From contig JBMYQA010000360.1 of assembly GCA_049600855.1 (NCBI GenBank), positions 1-5,550 of the forward strand: a stretch of 5,550 nt of DNA, in the 5' to 3' direction. This DNA comes from JBMYQA01 sp049600855. Its GTDB lineage: Bacteria > Bacteroidota > Bacteroidia > Cytophagales > Flammeovirgaceae. The position numbers were made by a program, and so were the translations under genes. The notes under the pieces were generated by a model, which saw only the letters and a list, made by a program, of their open reading frames with translations, was not told the origin of the DNA and made no database searches. Position 1 is the first letter of the stretch; the number at the start of each line of letters is the position of its first letter. Of the stretch, positions 1 to 5,550 are shown in pieces.

Positions 1-458
1 GTTCCAAAATAATCAGCTGAAAAATTATTGGCACTTTTCCCCTTCAATATCCTACGATTCATATTGTAGTAGTACCGAACGCCACCCCACATCCTTGTCC
101 TGAGCAAATCATCACCATTCGCCTTTAACGCTCCGCCTACATTCCACGACCAAGCAGGTTTCCATTTATGTTCAAAAGCCAAACGAATAAACTCTATGCC
201 TACGGTATCCGTTTTCCAATCATTTAATGCATACAATACTGGACGAAGCATATCGATTTTAAACATGCTCAATTCTTCTTCGTTAGCCTGAATCACATAA
301 TTGTAACTATTTTTCAACTTTTGAAACGTTGCGGCATCCATATGCTCTTCTGTGGTATCTGTGGCTACCTCTTGACTAAAGCTCAGACTAGCCATACTTA
401 TCCCCCACAGCAGTAGGCAGTATCTACAAAAATACCTCAAGTTGATTTGTGTTTTCAT
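1..458 (-). CDS. Exported protein, probable outer-membrane beta-barrel (partial, C-terminus beyond window)
   Basis: An open frame starts at the ATG at 458-456 and runs without a stop off the left edge, giving 152 residues. The N-terminus has basic residues (MKTQINLRYFCRYC), a hydrophobic stretch (LLLWGISMASLSFS) and a plausible signal-peptidase site before or after SFSQ at about residue 29. An acidic, helical-looking segment follows (about 30-66). After that come alternating polar and aromatic stretches such as WKPAWSWNVGGA (100-110) and MWGGVRYYYNMNRRILKGKS (123-142), which look like transmembrane beta-strands of an outer-membrane barrel. The family cannot be named with certainty. Its ATG overlaps the TGA of the preceding gene by 4 bp (ATGA), which implies translational coupling and places it last visible in the sigma-factor unit. 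The role is unknown; export and the barrel fold are inferred. Confidence 0.75.
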   Translation of the reverse strand, partial: MKTQINLRYFCRYCLLLWGISMASLSFSQEVATDTTEEHMDAATFQKLKNSYNYVIQANEEELSMFKIDMLRPVLYALNDWKTDTVGIEFIRLAFEHKWKPAWSWNVGGALKANGDDLLRTRMWGGVRYYYNMNRRILKGKSANNFSADYFG

Positions 459-1348
459 GGAATAATGATTTTACCAAAAGATGTGTGGATTTCAATGTGA
501 GAAACTTGTGATTTATCCCCTTTCTTAAATTCCATTTTGGAACTACTGGATTTTTTTAGATTTTTTTCTTGTTCGGGGGGTAATAATAAATCGCCGTAAG
601 TGCTCGATAACTGTATGAAAGCTTGGTTCCAATCTAGTCGATTTAACGTAACATCCGCTTTATTTGCCATTACTTTGCAGCGGGTAATCCGAGTGGAATA
701 ACTGATGATCACATCGCCTAAAACAGAATTGAGTTCGACATCACCAGCAACATTAGAAAGTGTGGTCATGGTATGATTACTATCGGTATAGAGGCTCCCT
801 GCAAAATCGTTCACGGTTAAATCCCCGAAATAGCTTTTTACAGATGCATTGCCACTGTACTGATCCAATATGATATTGCCATACTTTGTATTGAGGTGTA
901 AATCACCAGCCAAATTCTTCAGGCTGGTATTGCCATAATTATTTTTCAGCGTGAGTTTACTCTTTTTGGGTAGCCAAATTTCATATTCTACCTTTTGAAT
1001 GCCCTCTACTTGATGAGTTCCTTTCGGAATCGCGAAGTAGTTTTTGATGTGAATGACACCTTTACGCTTTTCCAAAATATAGCGTTGATACGCTAATTCT
1101 TTTGTCGCAATTTCCTTTGTTGGTGCTTTGGAAATTTGCTTCAAGGTTACCTTCACACTAGACTTATCCCAACCATAAACCGTAACCTTTGCTTTTTCTC
1201 CTTCCACCTTTACTTCTTCTCTGGCACTCCAATCAAATTGCTTTTCAATGGTTTTTGAGATGACTTGTACCGTAATACGCTGTGCAAAAACGCATTGCAA
1301 GCCTATGATTTGTGCTAAAAATATGGGAATGATTAGTTTCTTCTTCAT
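455..1348 (-). CDS. Secreted beta-solenoid protein, DUF4097-like, in an ECF sigma unit
   Basis: The product is 297 residues starting at the ATG at 1348, which opens a clean signal peptide (MKKKLIIPIFLAQIIGLQCVFAQ, cleavage probably after FA). A TTG at 1366 would add six polar residues in front and is less likely. After an N-terminal region with VKVEGEKAKVTVYGWDKSSV, the chain becomes a ladder of short beta repeats of about 20 residues, many carrying an aromatic-Gly-Asp/Asn turn: NNYGN (136-140), TKYGN (154-158), SYFGD (172-176), VLGD (209-212), STYGD (249-253) and a closing TSFGK (289-293). This resembles DUF4097/GIN-type beta-solenoid proteins often found after sigma/anti-sigma pairs in Bacteroidota. 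It should act in the periplasm or at the cell surface; molecular function is unknown. GLQC in the signal region is a poor lipobox, so lipidation is not proposed. The gene starts 28 bp after the anti-sigma stop. Confidence 0.85.
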   Translation of the reverse strand: MKKKLIIPIFLAQIIGLQCVFAQRITVQVISKTIEKQFDWSAREEVKVEGEKAKVTVYGWDKSSVKVTLKQISKAPTKEIATKELAYQRYILEKRKGVIHIKNYFAIPKGTHQVEGIQKVEYEIWLPKKSKLTLKNNYGNTSLKNLAGDLHLNTKYGNIILDQYSGNASVKSYFGDLTVNDFAGSLYTDSNHTMTTLSNVAGDVELNSVLGDVIISYSTRITRCKVMANKADVTLNRLDWNQAFIQLSSTYGDLLLPPEQEKNLKKSSSSKMEFKKGDKSQVSHIEIHTSFGKIIIP

Positions 1349-1376
1349 CTTTTTGCTGTTCAACAACCGTTGAATG

Positions 1377-2006
1377 TTAAATAAAGGTTTGCATTAATTG
1401 CTTACCCAATTGTGTTTTTCGTTTTTCTAATCGTACTAAATACTGCATGAGTTGAGGCGCTTCTTGATGCTCTTGAATGGCTTTCATCAATTCTTGCCGA
1501 TCAGATTCTAGTTGGACATACTCGGCTAATAACAACTGAAACCCTTCTTGTTTACATTGAATTTCAAAAGTGCGGCAGTTCGCCTTAATGAAGCTCAGCA
1601 CTTCATCCTGAGCATGTAGTAACGCTACGGTTGACATATCCTGTGTCGCTACTTCGATTGTCTGCTCTGCATAAGTGATTGTAACCTCTTCAGAGGATGG
1701 CAATTGGCTTCGGAAAAATAAACCCAGCACGATTACCACACTTGCAGCCACGCCCCATATCGGCCAAGTCAAACGTTTACGATGAGGTTCTGGGGTAACT
1801 TCTTCCATAATCTGCTCAAACATTCCTTTTGTCTCAACGGCTTTCTCAGGAAGTTCAGCGATGGCCTCTTGCAAGGTATTGTAGTTTTGCTCAGTGGGAT
1901 GTTCGTGCGCTAACTCTTGTTCAATGGCATCCCACAATCCGTCAGGAGCTTTTCGATTGTTAAGCTGCTCAATGGCTTTATTTAGGTGTTGTTTTCCTGT
2001 TTCCAT
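1377..2006 (-). CDS. Single-pass membrane anti-sigma-like protein
   Basis: This 209-residue protein begins with ATG only 5 bp after the stop of the sigma-factor gene, the usual place for a cognate anti-sigma factor. The cytoplasmic part (1-80) carries two similar motifs: LNKAIEQL...KAP..LW..IEQEL (8-32) and LQEAIAELPEKAV...MFEQIMEEV (45-70). A basic stretch (HRKR, 75-78) precedes one membrane helix (WPIWGVAASVVIVLGLFF, 81-98), so the N-terminus should be inside and the C-terminus in the periplasm. The periplasmic part has a cysteine pair (C144 and C151) and then a long charged helix or coiled coil (about 155-207). The sequence lacks the HxxxCxxC motif of zinc anti-sigma factors and does not look like FecR. 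Anti-sigma function is inferred from position and layout; the overall pattern matches anti-sigma-like proteins I know from Bacteroidota. Confidence 0.8.
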   Translation of the reverse strand: METGKQHLNKAIEQLNNRKAPDGLWDAIEQELAHEHPTEQNYNTLQEAIAELPEKAVETKGMFEQIMEEVTPEPHRKRLTWPIWGVAASVVIVLGLFFRSQLPSSEEVTITYAEQTIEVATQDMSTVALLHAQDEVLSFIKANCRTFEIQCKQEGFQLLLAEYVQLESDRQELMKAIQEHQEAPQLMQYLVRLEKRKTQLGKQLMQTFI

Positions 2007-2011
2007 AAGCG

Positions 2012-2602
2012 TTAATGGTAAAGTTCCTTTAAATACTTCTGTAATAATCGCTTTGCATGATAGAGTTGAGATTTAGAAGTACCAGAAGAAATGCCTAACA
2101 TTTCACTAACTTCTTTGTGCGTATAACCCTCTACTTCAATCAGCACAAACACATTTCGATAACCTGTAGCAAGTCGGGCAATAGCTTTTGCCAAATATTC
2201 GCCTGTGAGATTATCATCCCAATGAATGGCATGGTTTCCAAGCACTGCATCTGCTTCTTCAATCGGCGCGTGGTATTTCAGCCTTTTCTGCTTGTTAATT
2301 GCAGTACGAATCGCAATTGTCCGTAACCACGTCCACAATGAAGACTTCCCTTGATAGGAATTGATTCCCTTAAACGCTTTAATAAAGGTTTCTTGAAGTG
2401 CATCGGTTGACTCCGCTTCATCAATAAGCATTCGGCAAAGCAACGTATAGAGTCCATCTTTATATCGTTCAAATAAGGTGCGTTGTGCGAGGCGGTCTTG
2501 TTTGACACAAGCTGCTGCCAATTGCTTATCTAGTTGATACCGATCTTTGGGCCGTTGCTGCTCCTCCACGTTTTTATATGGATTGATTGCGATTAGTTTC
2601 AC
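2012..2602 (-). CDS. ECF-family RNA polymerase sigma factor (sigma-70 group 4)
   Basis: This 196-residue protein has only the two domains expected of an ECF sigma factor. Region 2 spans about 38-106 and includes LFERYKDGLYTLLCRML, the acidic DEAESTDALQETFIKAF stretch used for core binding and -10 recognition, and WTWLRTIAIRTAINKQKR. Region 4 spans about 137-190, with the helix-turn-helix THKEVSEMLGISSGTSKSQL (161-180) that reads the -35 element. The start is a GTG at 2602; no ATG occurs before Met58 inside region 2, and an in-frame TAA (2620-2618) blocks extension. The resulting N-terminus MKLIAINPYK resembles the MK-(V/L)-I beginnings of many Bacteroidota ECF factors, which supports the GTG. 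It should direct RNA polymerase to a small regulon, held in check by the membrane protein encoded just downstream. Autoregulation is plausible but not shown. Confidence 0.93.
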   Translation of the reverse strand: MKLIAINPYKNVEEQQRPKDRYQLDKQLAAACVKQDRLAQRTLFERYKDGLYTLLCRMLIDEAESTDALQETFIKAFKGINSYQGKSSLWTWLRTIAIRTAINKQKRLKYHAPIEEADAVLGNHAIHWDDNLTGEYLAKAIARLATGYRNVFVLIEVEGYTHKEVSEMLGISSGTSKSQLYHAKRLLQKYLKELYH

Positions 2603-2611
2603 TGTTTTCGA

Positions 2612-2625
2612 AAGTGTTTACACTT
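2612..2625. promoter_or_regulatory. Perfect inverted repeat upstream of the sigma gene (candidate operator)
   Basis: AAGTGT-TT-ACACTT is a perfect 6-bp inverted repeat with a 2-base centre, lying 10 bp before the GTG of the sigma-factor gene. Its position fits a repressor or activator site, or part of the promoter. The short centre makes an RNA hairpin unlikely. No protein is known to bind it, and a match this short could be chance. Confidence 0.35.
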
Positions 2626-2666
2626 GATAGTGAAGCTGGTGGTAGGAAAGGTTGTATGTGAAGGCA

Positions 2667-2682
2667 TTTTTTTTTTCAAAAA
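2667..2682. repeat. Homopolymer tract T10-C-A5
   Basis: The plus strand reads ten T, one C, five A between the terminator hairpin of the DUF5685-like gene and the sigma-factor gene. On the minus strand the five A become the T-tract after the terminator hairpin, and the ten T become an A-tract about 65-74 bp upstream of the sigma GTG, where it could bend DNA or act as an UP-like element. Confidence 0.6.
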
Positions 2683-2721
2683 GTTATTCGTAGAGCTTGT
2701 TAAACTGACTCTACGAATAAC
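2678..2721 (-). terminator. Rho-independent terminator after the DUF5685-like gene
   Basis: A perfect 13-bp stem pairs 2683-2695 with 2709-2721 around a 13-base loop. In the minus-strand transcript it is followed at once by TTTTT (2682-2678). It begins 9 bases after the stop codon of the gene ending at 2731. The stem is AT-rich (GTTATTCGTAGAG and its complement) but long. On the plus strand no T-tract follows, so it should work in the minus direction only and separates this gene from the sigma unit. Confidence 0.8.
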
Positions 2722-2730
2722 CCATATCAT

Positions 2731-4086
2731 TTAAGAAGGCCCCGCTGTTCCGCCACAAGTTTCTTCGCAAACGGCATCGCAACACGCTTGACAACAACTT
2801 TCGCAACAACTCGTACAGCACTCGCTAAAGCAATCTGACCAACAATCTTGTGTCTTTCGCAAGCCTTGTGCAGGATTTTTGGGCATTGCTGCCGACACAA
2901 AAGGAATTAGGGAAATTACCCCAAGCATCGCAGCGCCCAATAGCGGAAGGTAGGCCAAGCTGGTATAAGATTCAGCTACTTCAGGCTGTTCGGCCAATTG
3001 CCGAATGTGTGATTCTGGCGCTAGCATCATGGTGGAAGCTAAGGCATACTGAGAAGTTTTTTGATGCATTCTTCCCCACCAAGTTTCTTTCAACACCCTG
3101 CCTTTCGCCAAAATTCGCAGACTCAGTTCGTTTACTGCTTGCCACTTTTTTTTAAAGGTCATTTTAGAAGAACAATCAACAGCTTGATGGATGCAACAGA
3201 CTTGATGAATTCCTAGTATTCGCTGTGTATTGCCCACCAAACGGGTAGTCCCAATGGTTTGAAGTGTCTCAGAAATGGGTAATTCGAGTAAGGCCGCTTT
3301 GGTCGCTCCTAATTGCTGTTGCAGCAATGGTAAGCTTTCGCTGACGTGTGTCATCTCCCGTGATGCCTGCTGAAATGCTTTTTGAATTCCATTAAATGCA
3401 TGCTTTTGTTCATCTTTTTCAAAATCATCAAAAGCGTCTAATAAATAAATGAGCTGACCAAAATGGTAACCAAATTCAAAAAATGCTGTCGCAAACGCTG
3501 GTTTTCCCACAGCAATAGCACCGTGTTGAAAAACCAATGCCGTAATTTGTGCGGTAGGCTCGGCAAAATAGCATGCGGCATCTTCATACGATTGAAATTG
3601 CTTACTCGTATTTTCTCTAATTTGTTGTTCAGCAATCCAACCATAAATCTGGTCGAGTGGCAGTTGGGCTTGATTTAATACGGGATTGGCTTTCATTAAC
3701 GCTGGCCGAAGGGCATTTTTTACAGTTTTCCAGCCAATGCGTTGTATACGTCTTCCATCAGTAATGTGATCTTCAGCCGAAAGTGCGCCTAATAATACAT
3801 TGGCTGCTGCTGCATATTGTAGCGATGCAGGAATTTCCTCTTGTTTGGGCAAACGAAAGCAATTGAAGGATTCGTAAGCCTTGGCATATTCAAATACCTC
3901 TTGATCTTCCGAGGAAATATGGTGGAGCAATTCACCTAAAAAAATGGCATCATGATTTAACAACATCCGGCTCGTTTGCCCAAAACTTTTGCCCAAGGTT
4001 TTACACGTTCCACAATAAAATTGACGATAGGTGTAATCCGTTTGCATACCGTTTTGAACGGTACGGTACTTCATTAATCCGAACAT
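2731..4086 (-). CDS. DUF5685-like protein with membrane helix and 12-cysteine tail
   Basis: This 451-residue protein starts at ATG 4086. The N-terminus (MFGLMKY...Y.QFYCGTCKTLGK, with C25 and C28, then LLNHDAIFLGELL) matches what I know of DUF5685 proteins, whose function is not established. The body is mostly helical. A central motif, LIYLLDAFDDFEKDEQKHAFN (212-232; D217, D220, D221, D225), is Asp-rich and looks like a metal-binding helix. CC at 297-298 and C305 add further cysteines. One hydrophobic segment (about 377-400) probably spans the membrane. The last part (415-444) holds twelve cysteines in about thirty residues: C-x3-C-x3-CC, then three more CC pairs every four residues, then C-x3-C-x3. 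This suggests metal binding or lipid modification beside the membrane; both are inferences. The gene stands alone between two terminators. No Shine-Dalgarno site is visible. Confidence 0.85.
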   Translation of the reverse strand: MFGLMKYRTVQNGMQTDYTYRQFYCGTCKTLGKSFGQTSRMLLNHDAIFLGELLHHISSEDQEVFEYAKAYESFNCFRLPKQEEIPASLQYAAAANVLLGALSAEDHITDGRRIQRIGWKTVKNALRPALMKANPVLNQAQLPLDQIYGWIAEQQIRENTSKQFQSYEDAACYFAEPTAQITALVFQHGAIAVGKPAFATAFFEFGYHFGQLIYLLDAFDDFEKDEQKHAFNGIQKAFQQASREMTHVSESLPLLQQQLGATKAALLELPISETLQTIGTTRLVGNTQRILGIHQVCCIHQAVDCSSKMTFKKKWQAVNELSLRILAKGRVLKETWWGRMHQKTSQYALASTMMLAPESHIRQLAEQPEVAESYTSLAYLPLLGAAMLGVISLIPFVSAAMPKNPAQGLRKTQDCWSDCFSECCTSCCESCCQACCDAVCEETCGGTAGPS

Positions 4087-4180
4087 GAGTGGTAAGGTTT
4101 AGTTTAGGATAGCTTGTTTGTACCATAAAGATAGCGTTTGTCTTGTTAACTTATCACGATGAAATCAATACAAATTGGTT

Positions 4181-4214
4181 AAAAAAGCAAAAGTCCAGTG
4201 GGGCACTGGACTTT
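4181..4214 (-). terminator. Strong rho-independent terminator after nfu
   Basis: A perfect 11-bp stem (AAAGTCCAGTG at 4190-4200 with CACTGGACTTT at 4204-4214) closes a 3-base loop. In the minus-strand transcript it runs into TTTTGCTTTTTT (4192-4181). It lies 33 bases past the stop codon of the nfu gene and ahead of the DUF5685-like gene at 4086, so it should isolate the two. Confidence 0.92.
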
Positions 4215-4247
4215 CATTTCAATGATGTAAAGACGTTAAAGTGGGAT

Positions 4248-4859
4248 TTATACCCCTTCGGCCATCACCTCTTTTACTTGAGGTACCATACGTTGCATGA
4301 GGTTTTGAATGCCTTGTTTCAAGGTAATGGTAGAAGATGGGCAACCGCTACAAGATCCTTGTAGAAGCACCTTTAAATGGCCGCTCTCAGGATCGAATGA
4401 ATCAAACTGAATCGCTCCTCCGTCCATTTCTACTGCAGGTTTGATGTATTCGTCCAACACCCCTTTGATTTTCGCAACTATTTCAGAATCATGTCCTGTT
4501 TCTACAATCGTCTCAGCTTGTTCTTCGTTAAATAACGGTTTTTTCGCTTCAAAATAGGCTTTAATATGCGCCTTTAATTCAGGAACTACTTCAATCCATT
4601 CTACCGACTCGTCTTTGGTTACTGTAATAAAGTTAGCCATGTAAAACACGCGCTTCACAAAGTTAAAGCCAAATAACTCCTGCGCTAATACCGAGTTCGC
4701 TGCACTTTCTGCATTCGGAAAATCAATGCTTTCTCCATTCTTAATCAACACAAAGTTCAACATGAACTTCATGGAATTTGGATTAGGGTTAGATTCTGTA
4801 TAAATGGTAATTAACGGAGTATTATACAGTTCTTCCTTGTTATATTTAATGTCTGACAT
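4248..4859 (-). CDS. nfu: Nfu-type iron-sulfur cluster scaffold/carrier protein
   Basis: The 203-residue product has two domains. The N-terminal Nfu domain (about 15-105) contains TESNPNPNSMKFMLN (21-35), typical of the family, and a region ending near the linker at 106-120. The C-terminal NifU-like domain (about 125-198) has IKPAVEMDGGAIQF (139-152) and GSCSGCPSSTITLKQGI (168-184). C170 and C173 form the CxxC that holds a [4Fe-4S] cluster bridged between two subunits. The protein accepts clusters from the assembly machinery and delivers them to target apoproteins in the cytoplasm. Length and domain order are normal, with no key residue missing. The ATG at 4859 is preceded by AGAGGATT, a weak ribosome-binding site. 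A candidate promoter lies about 60 bases upstream and a strong terminator follows, so it is probably transcribed alone. Confidence 0.95.
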   Translation of the reverse strand: MSDIKYNKEELYNTPLITIYTESNPNPNSMKFMLNFVLIKNGESIDFPNAESAANSVLAQELFGFNFVKRVFYMANFITVTKDESVEWIEVVPELKAHIKAYFEAKKPLFNEEQAETIVETGHDSEIVAKIKGVLDEYIKPAVEMDGGAIQFDSFDPESGHLKVLLQGSCSGCPSSTITLKQGIQNLMQRMVPQVKEVMAEGV

Positions 4860-4917
4860 AATCCTCTGAATTTATAGGTTAAAGCAGAAATTCGATTAAC
4901 TGCTTATTTTCTGGGAA

Positions 4918-4925
4918 CAAAGTTA
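4918..4925 (-). promoter_or_regulatory. Bacteroidota-type -7 promoter element for nfu
   Basis: The minus strand reads TAACTTTG, an exact fit to the TAnnTTTG -7 consensus of Bacteroidota promoters, 58 bases before the nfu ATG. A TTG lies 14 bases further upstream, closer than the usual spacing of about 19 or more, so the -33 element is uncertain. Its position in the gap between two genes supports it as the nfu promoter. Confidence 0.5.
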
Positions 4926-4950
4926 GTATACAAATAATTCAAAAAAGAGT

Positions 4951-5550
4951 TTAAGCGATTTTTGGGTGACTCAACTGCTTCGATTTGGAGAGTAAATACT
5001 CATAAATACTCAAGTTCATAAACAGTAAAGTCATGGAGTACACCGTATCTTCAATCGGAATGGTAATTAACCGTATGCCTAAGTTTTCCATATCATTGTA
5101 TTCTACCACAGGTAAGGAAGTGAGCACGCCATTTACGAGTAAAAATGGAATGAGGTGTACTAAATAGCTGAGGTAAAACCGTCCAAGGTATTGCGAGCCA
5201 AAAATCACCCAATGTGCGCCTAGTGTAATTGCGGCAACTAAGAAATTCACAAAGGTATATTGACGATCGGTATTAGTCAGTGCAATGAGCAAAAACAAGA
5301 AAATTAAACCGAAGGTTAAGGGTTTAACAAATTTTTGATTTGGAATGATTGGGAAGAAATATTTCAGCACTTCATGAATAAATACACACGCAAAAGGGAC
5401 CGTTAAGAAAAATAACCACTCTTCTAACGGCAGGCTAAAAAGGTAATAACCAAGTATATAATCTGGATTAAACGACCACACGCCTGCTACGGTAAATAGG
5501 TGATCCCAAATTAAGAAAAATGCCCCGACAAAAAACATGGCAATTCCGAT
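4951..5550 (-). CDS. crtYcd: Lycopene cyclase-domain protein, CrtYc/CrtYd type (partial, N-terminus beyond window)
   Basis: The frame is open through the right edge; an internal ATG at 5538 follows four in-frame residues (IGIA) and is unlikely to be the start, because it falls inside the first visible membrane helix. About 199 residues are visible, and roughly 40 are probably missing from a usual length of about 230-240. The protein is very hydrophobic with some six membrane segments. Two related halves each carry the family signature: SLPLEEWLFFL (PLEE at 5430-5419) in the CrtYc half and TIPIEDTVYSM (PIEDT at 5058-5044) in the CrtYd half, whose acidic residues are thought to be catalytic. 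Such fused proteins close the ends of lycopene to beta-ionone rings in the membrane, in carotenoid synthesis. Other carotenoid genes would be expected just outside the window. The exact substrate cannot be told from sequence. Confidence 0.87.
   Translation of the reverse strand: MGIAMFFVGAFFLIWDHLFTVAGVWSFNPDYILGYYLFSLPLEEWLFFLTVPFACVFIHEVLKYFFPIIPNQKFVKPLTFGLIFLFLLIALTNTDRQYTFVNFLVAAITLGAHWVIFGSQYLGRFYLSYLVHLIPFLLVNGVLTSLPVVEYNDMENLGIRLITIPIEDTVYSMTLLFMNLSIYEYLLSKSKQLSHPKIA

Noticed and set aside
1280..1300. Possible lipobox (GLQC) in the beta-solenoid signal peptide
   Set aside because: Gln at the -1 position does not fit the lipobox, and a normal signal-peptidase I site (CVFA-Q) follows closely.
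1349..1366. TTG start adding six residues to the beta-solenoid protein
   Set aside because: The ATG at 1348 gives a standard signal peptide (MKKKLIIP...) and the extra residues look like untranslated leader.
2278..2508. Alternative minus-strand frame inside the sigma-factor gene
   Set aside because: It lies in another frame of a well-recognised ECF sigma gene and encodes no known motif.
3463..3678. Plus-strand open frame of 71 residues inside the DUF5685-like gene
   Set aside because: It is fully antisense to a clear coding region, has no start signal and no family-like features; the same holds for other plus-strand frames at 1894-2076, 2117-2326 and 2850-3155.
4120..4140. TATCTTTA on the minus strand as a -7 element for the DUF5685-like gene
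   Set aside because: It misses the final G of TAnnTTTG and has no TTG at suitable spacing, so it is too weak to annotate, although some promoter must lie between 4087 and 4180.
4143..4364. Plus-strand open frame of 73 residues opposite the end of nfu
   Set aside because: It reads through both arms of the nfu terminator hairpin and then the antisense of the conserved CxxC region; the translation has no recognisable features.
4940..4985. Terminator after the lycopene cyclase gene
   Set aside because: A T-rich run follows the stop, but only a 4-bp GAGT/ACTC pairing was found, too weak to call a hairpin.

Overview
The window looks like a chromosomal stretch from a member of the Bacteroidota. 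Supporting signs are AT-rich gene starts without clear Shine-Dalgarno sites, a TAnnTTTG-type -7 element ahead of the nfu gene, an ECF sigma factor of the 'MK(L/V)I.(I/L)' type, a DUF5685-like protein, and a fused CrtYc/CrtYd-type lycopene cyclase. I cannot place it below phylum from this sequence alone. All genes recognised lie on the minus strand, so transcription runs from high to low coordinates. Coding density is high, with no gene-free stretch over about 160 bases.

Reading in the direction of transcription: (1) 5550-4951 is the 3' part of a membrane lycopene cyclase-domain gene (carotenoid biosynthesis), cut by the window edge. (2) 4859-4248 is a two-domain Nfu iron-sulfur scaffold gene. 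It has its own candidate promoter and ends at a strong hairpin terminator (4181-4214). (3) 4086-2731 is a DUF5685-like protein with an N-terminal CxxC, an Asp-rich central motif, one likely membrane helix and a striking 12-cysteine tail. It ends at a second hairpin terminator (2678-2721). (4) 2602-1 is a compact four-gene unit: ECF sigma factor (GTG start), single-pass membrane anti-sigma-like protein, secreted beta-solenoid (DUF4097-like) protein, and the start of an exported, probably outer-membrane beta-barrel, protein. Junctions are 5 bp, 28 bp and a 4-bp ATGA overlap, so they are very probably co-transcribed and partly translationally coupled.

The most coherent functional story is the sigma unit. 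The sigma factor would be held at the membrane by the anti-sigma-like protein and released by an envelope signal, with two exported proteins made from the same message. An inverted repeat (AAGTGT-TT-ACACTT) and a 10-base homopolymer lie just upstream of the sigma gene and are candidate control elements. The Nfu, cyclase and DUF5685 genes are neighbours but are separated by terminators or promoters, so a shared pathway is not shown. I saw no CRISPR array, tRNA, rRNA, insertion sequence or attachment site.
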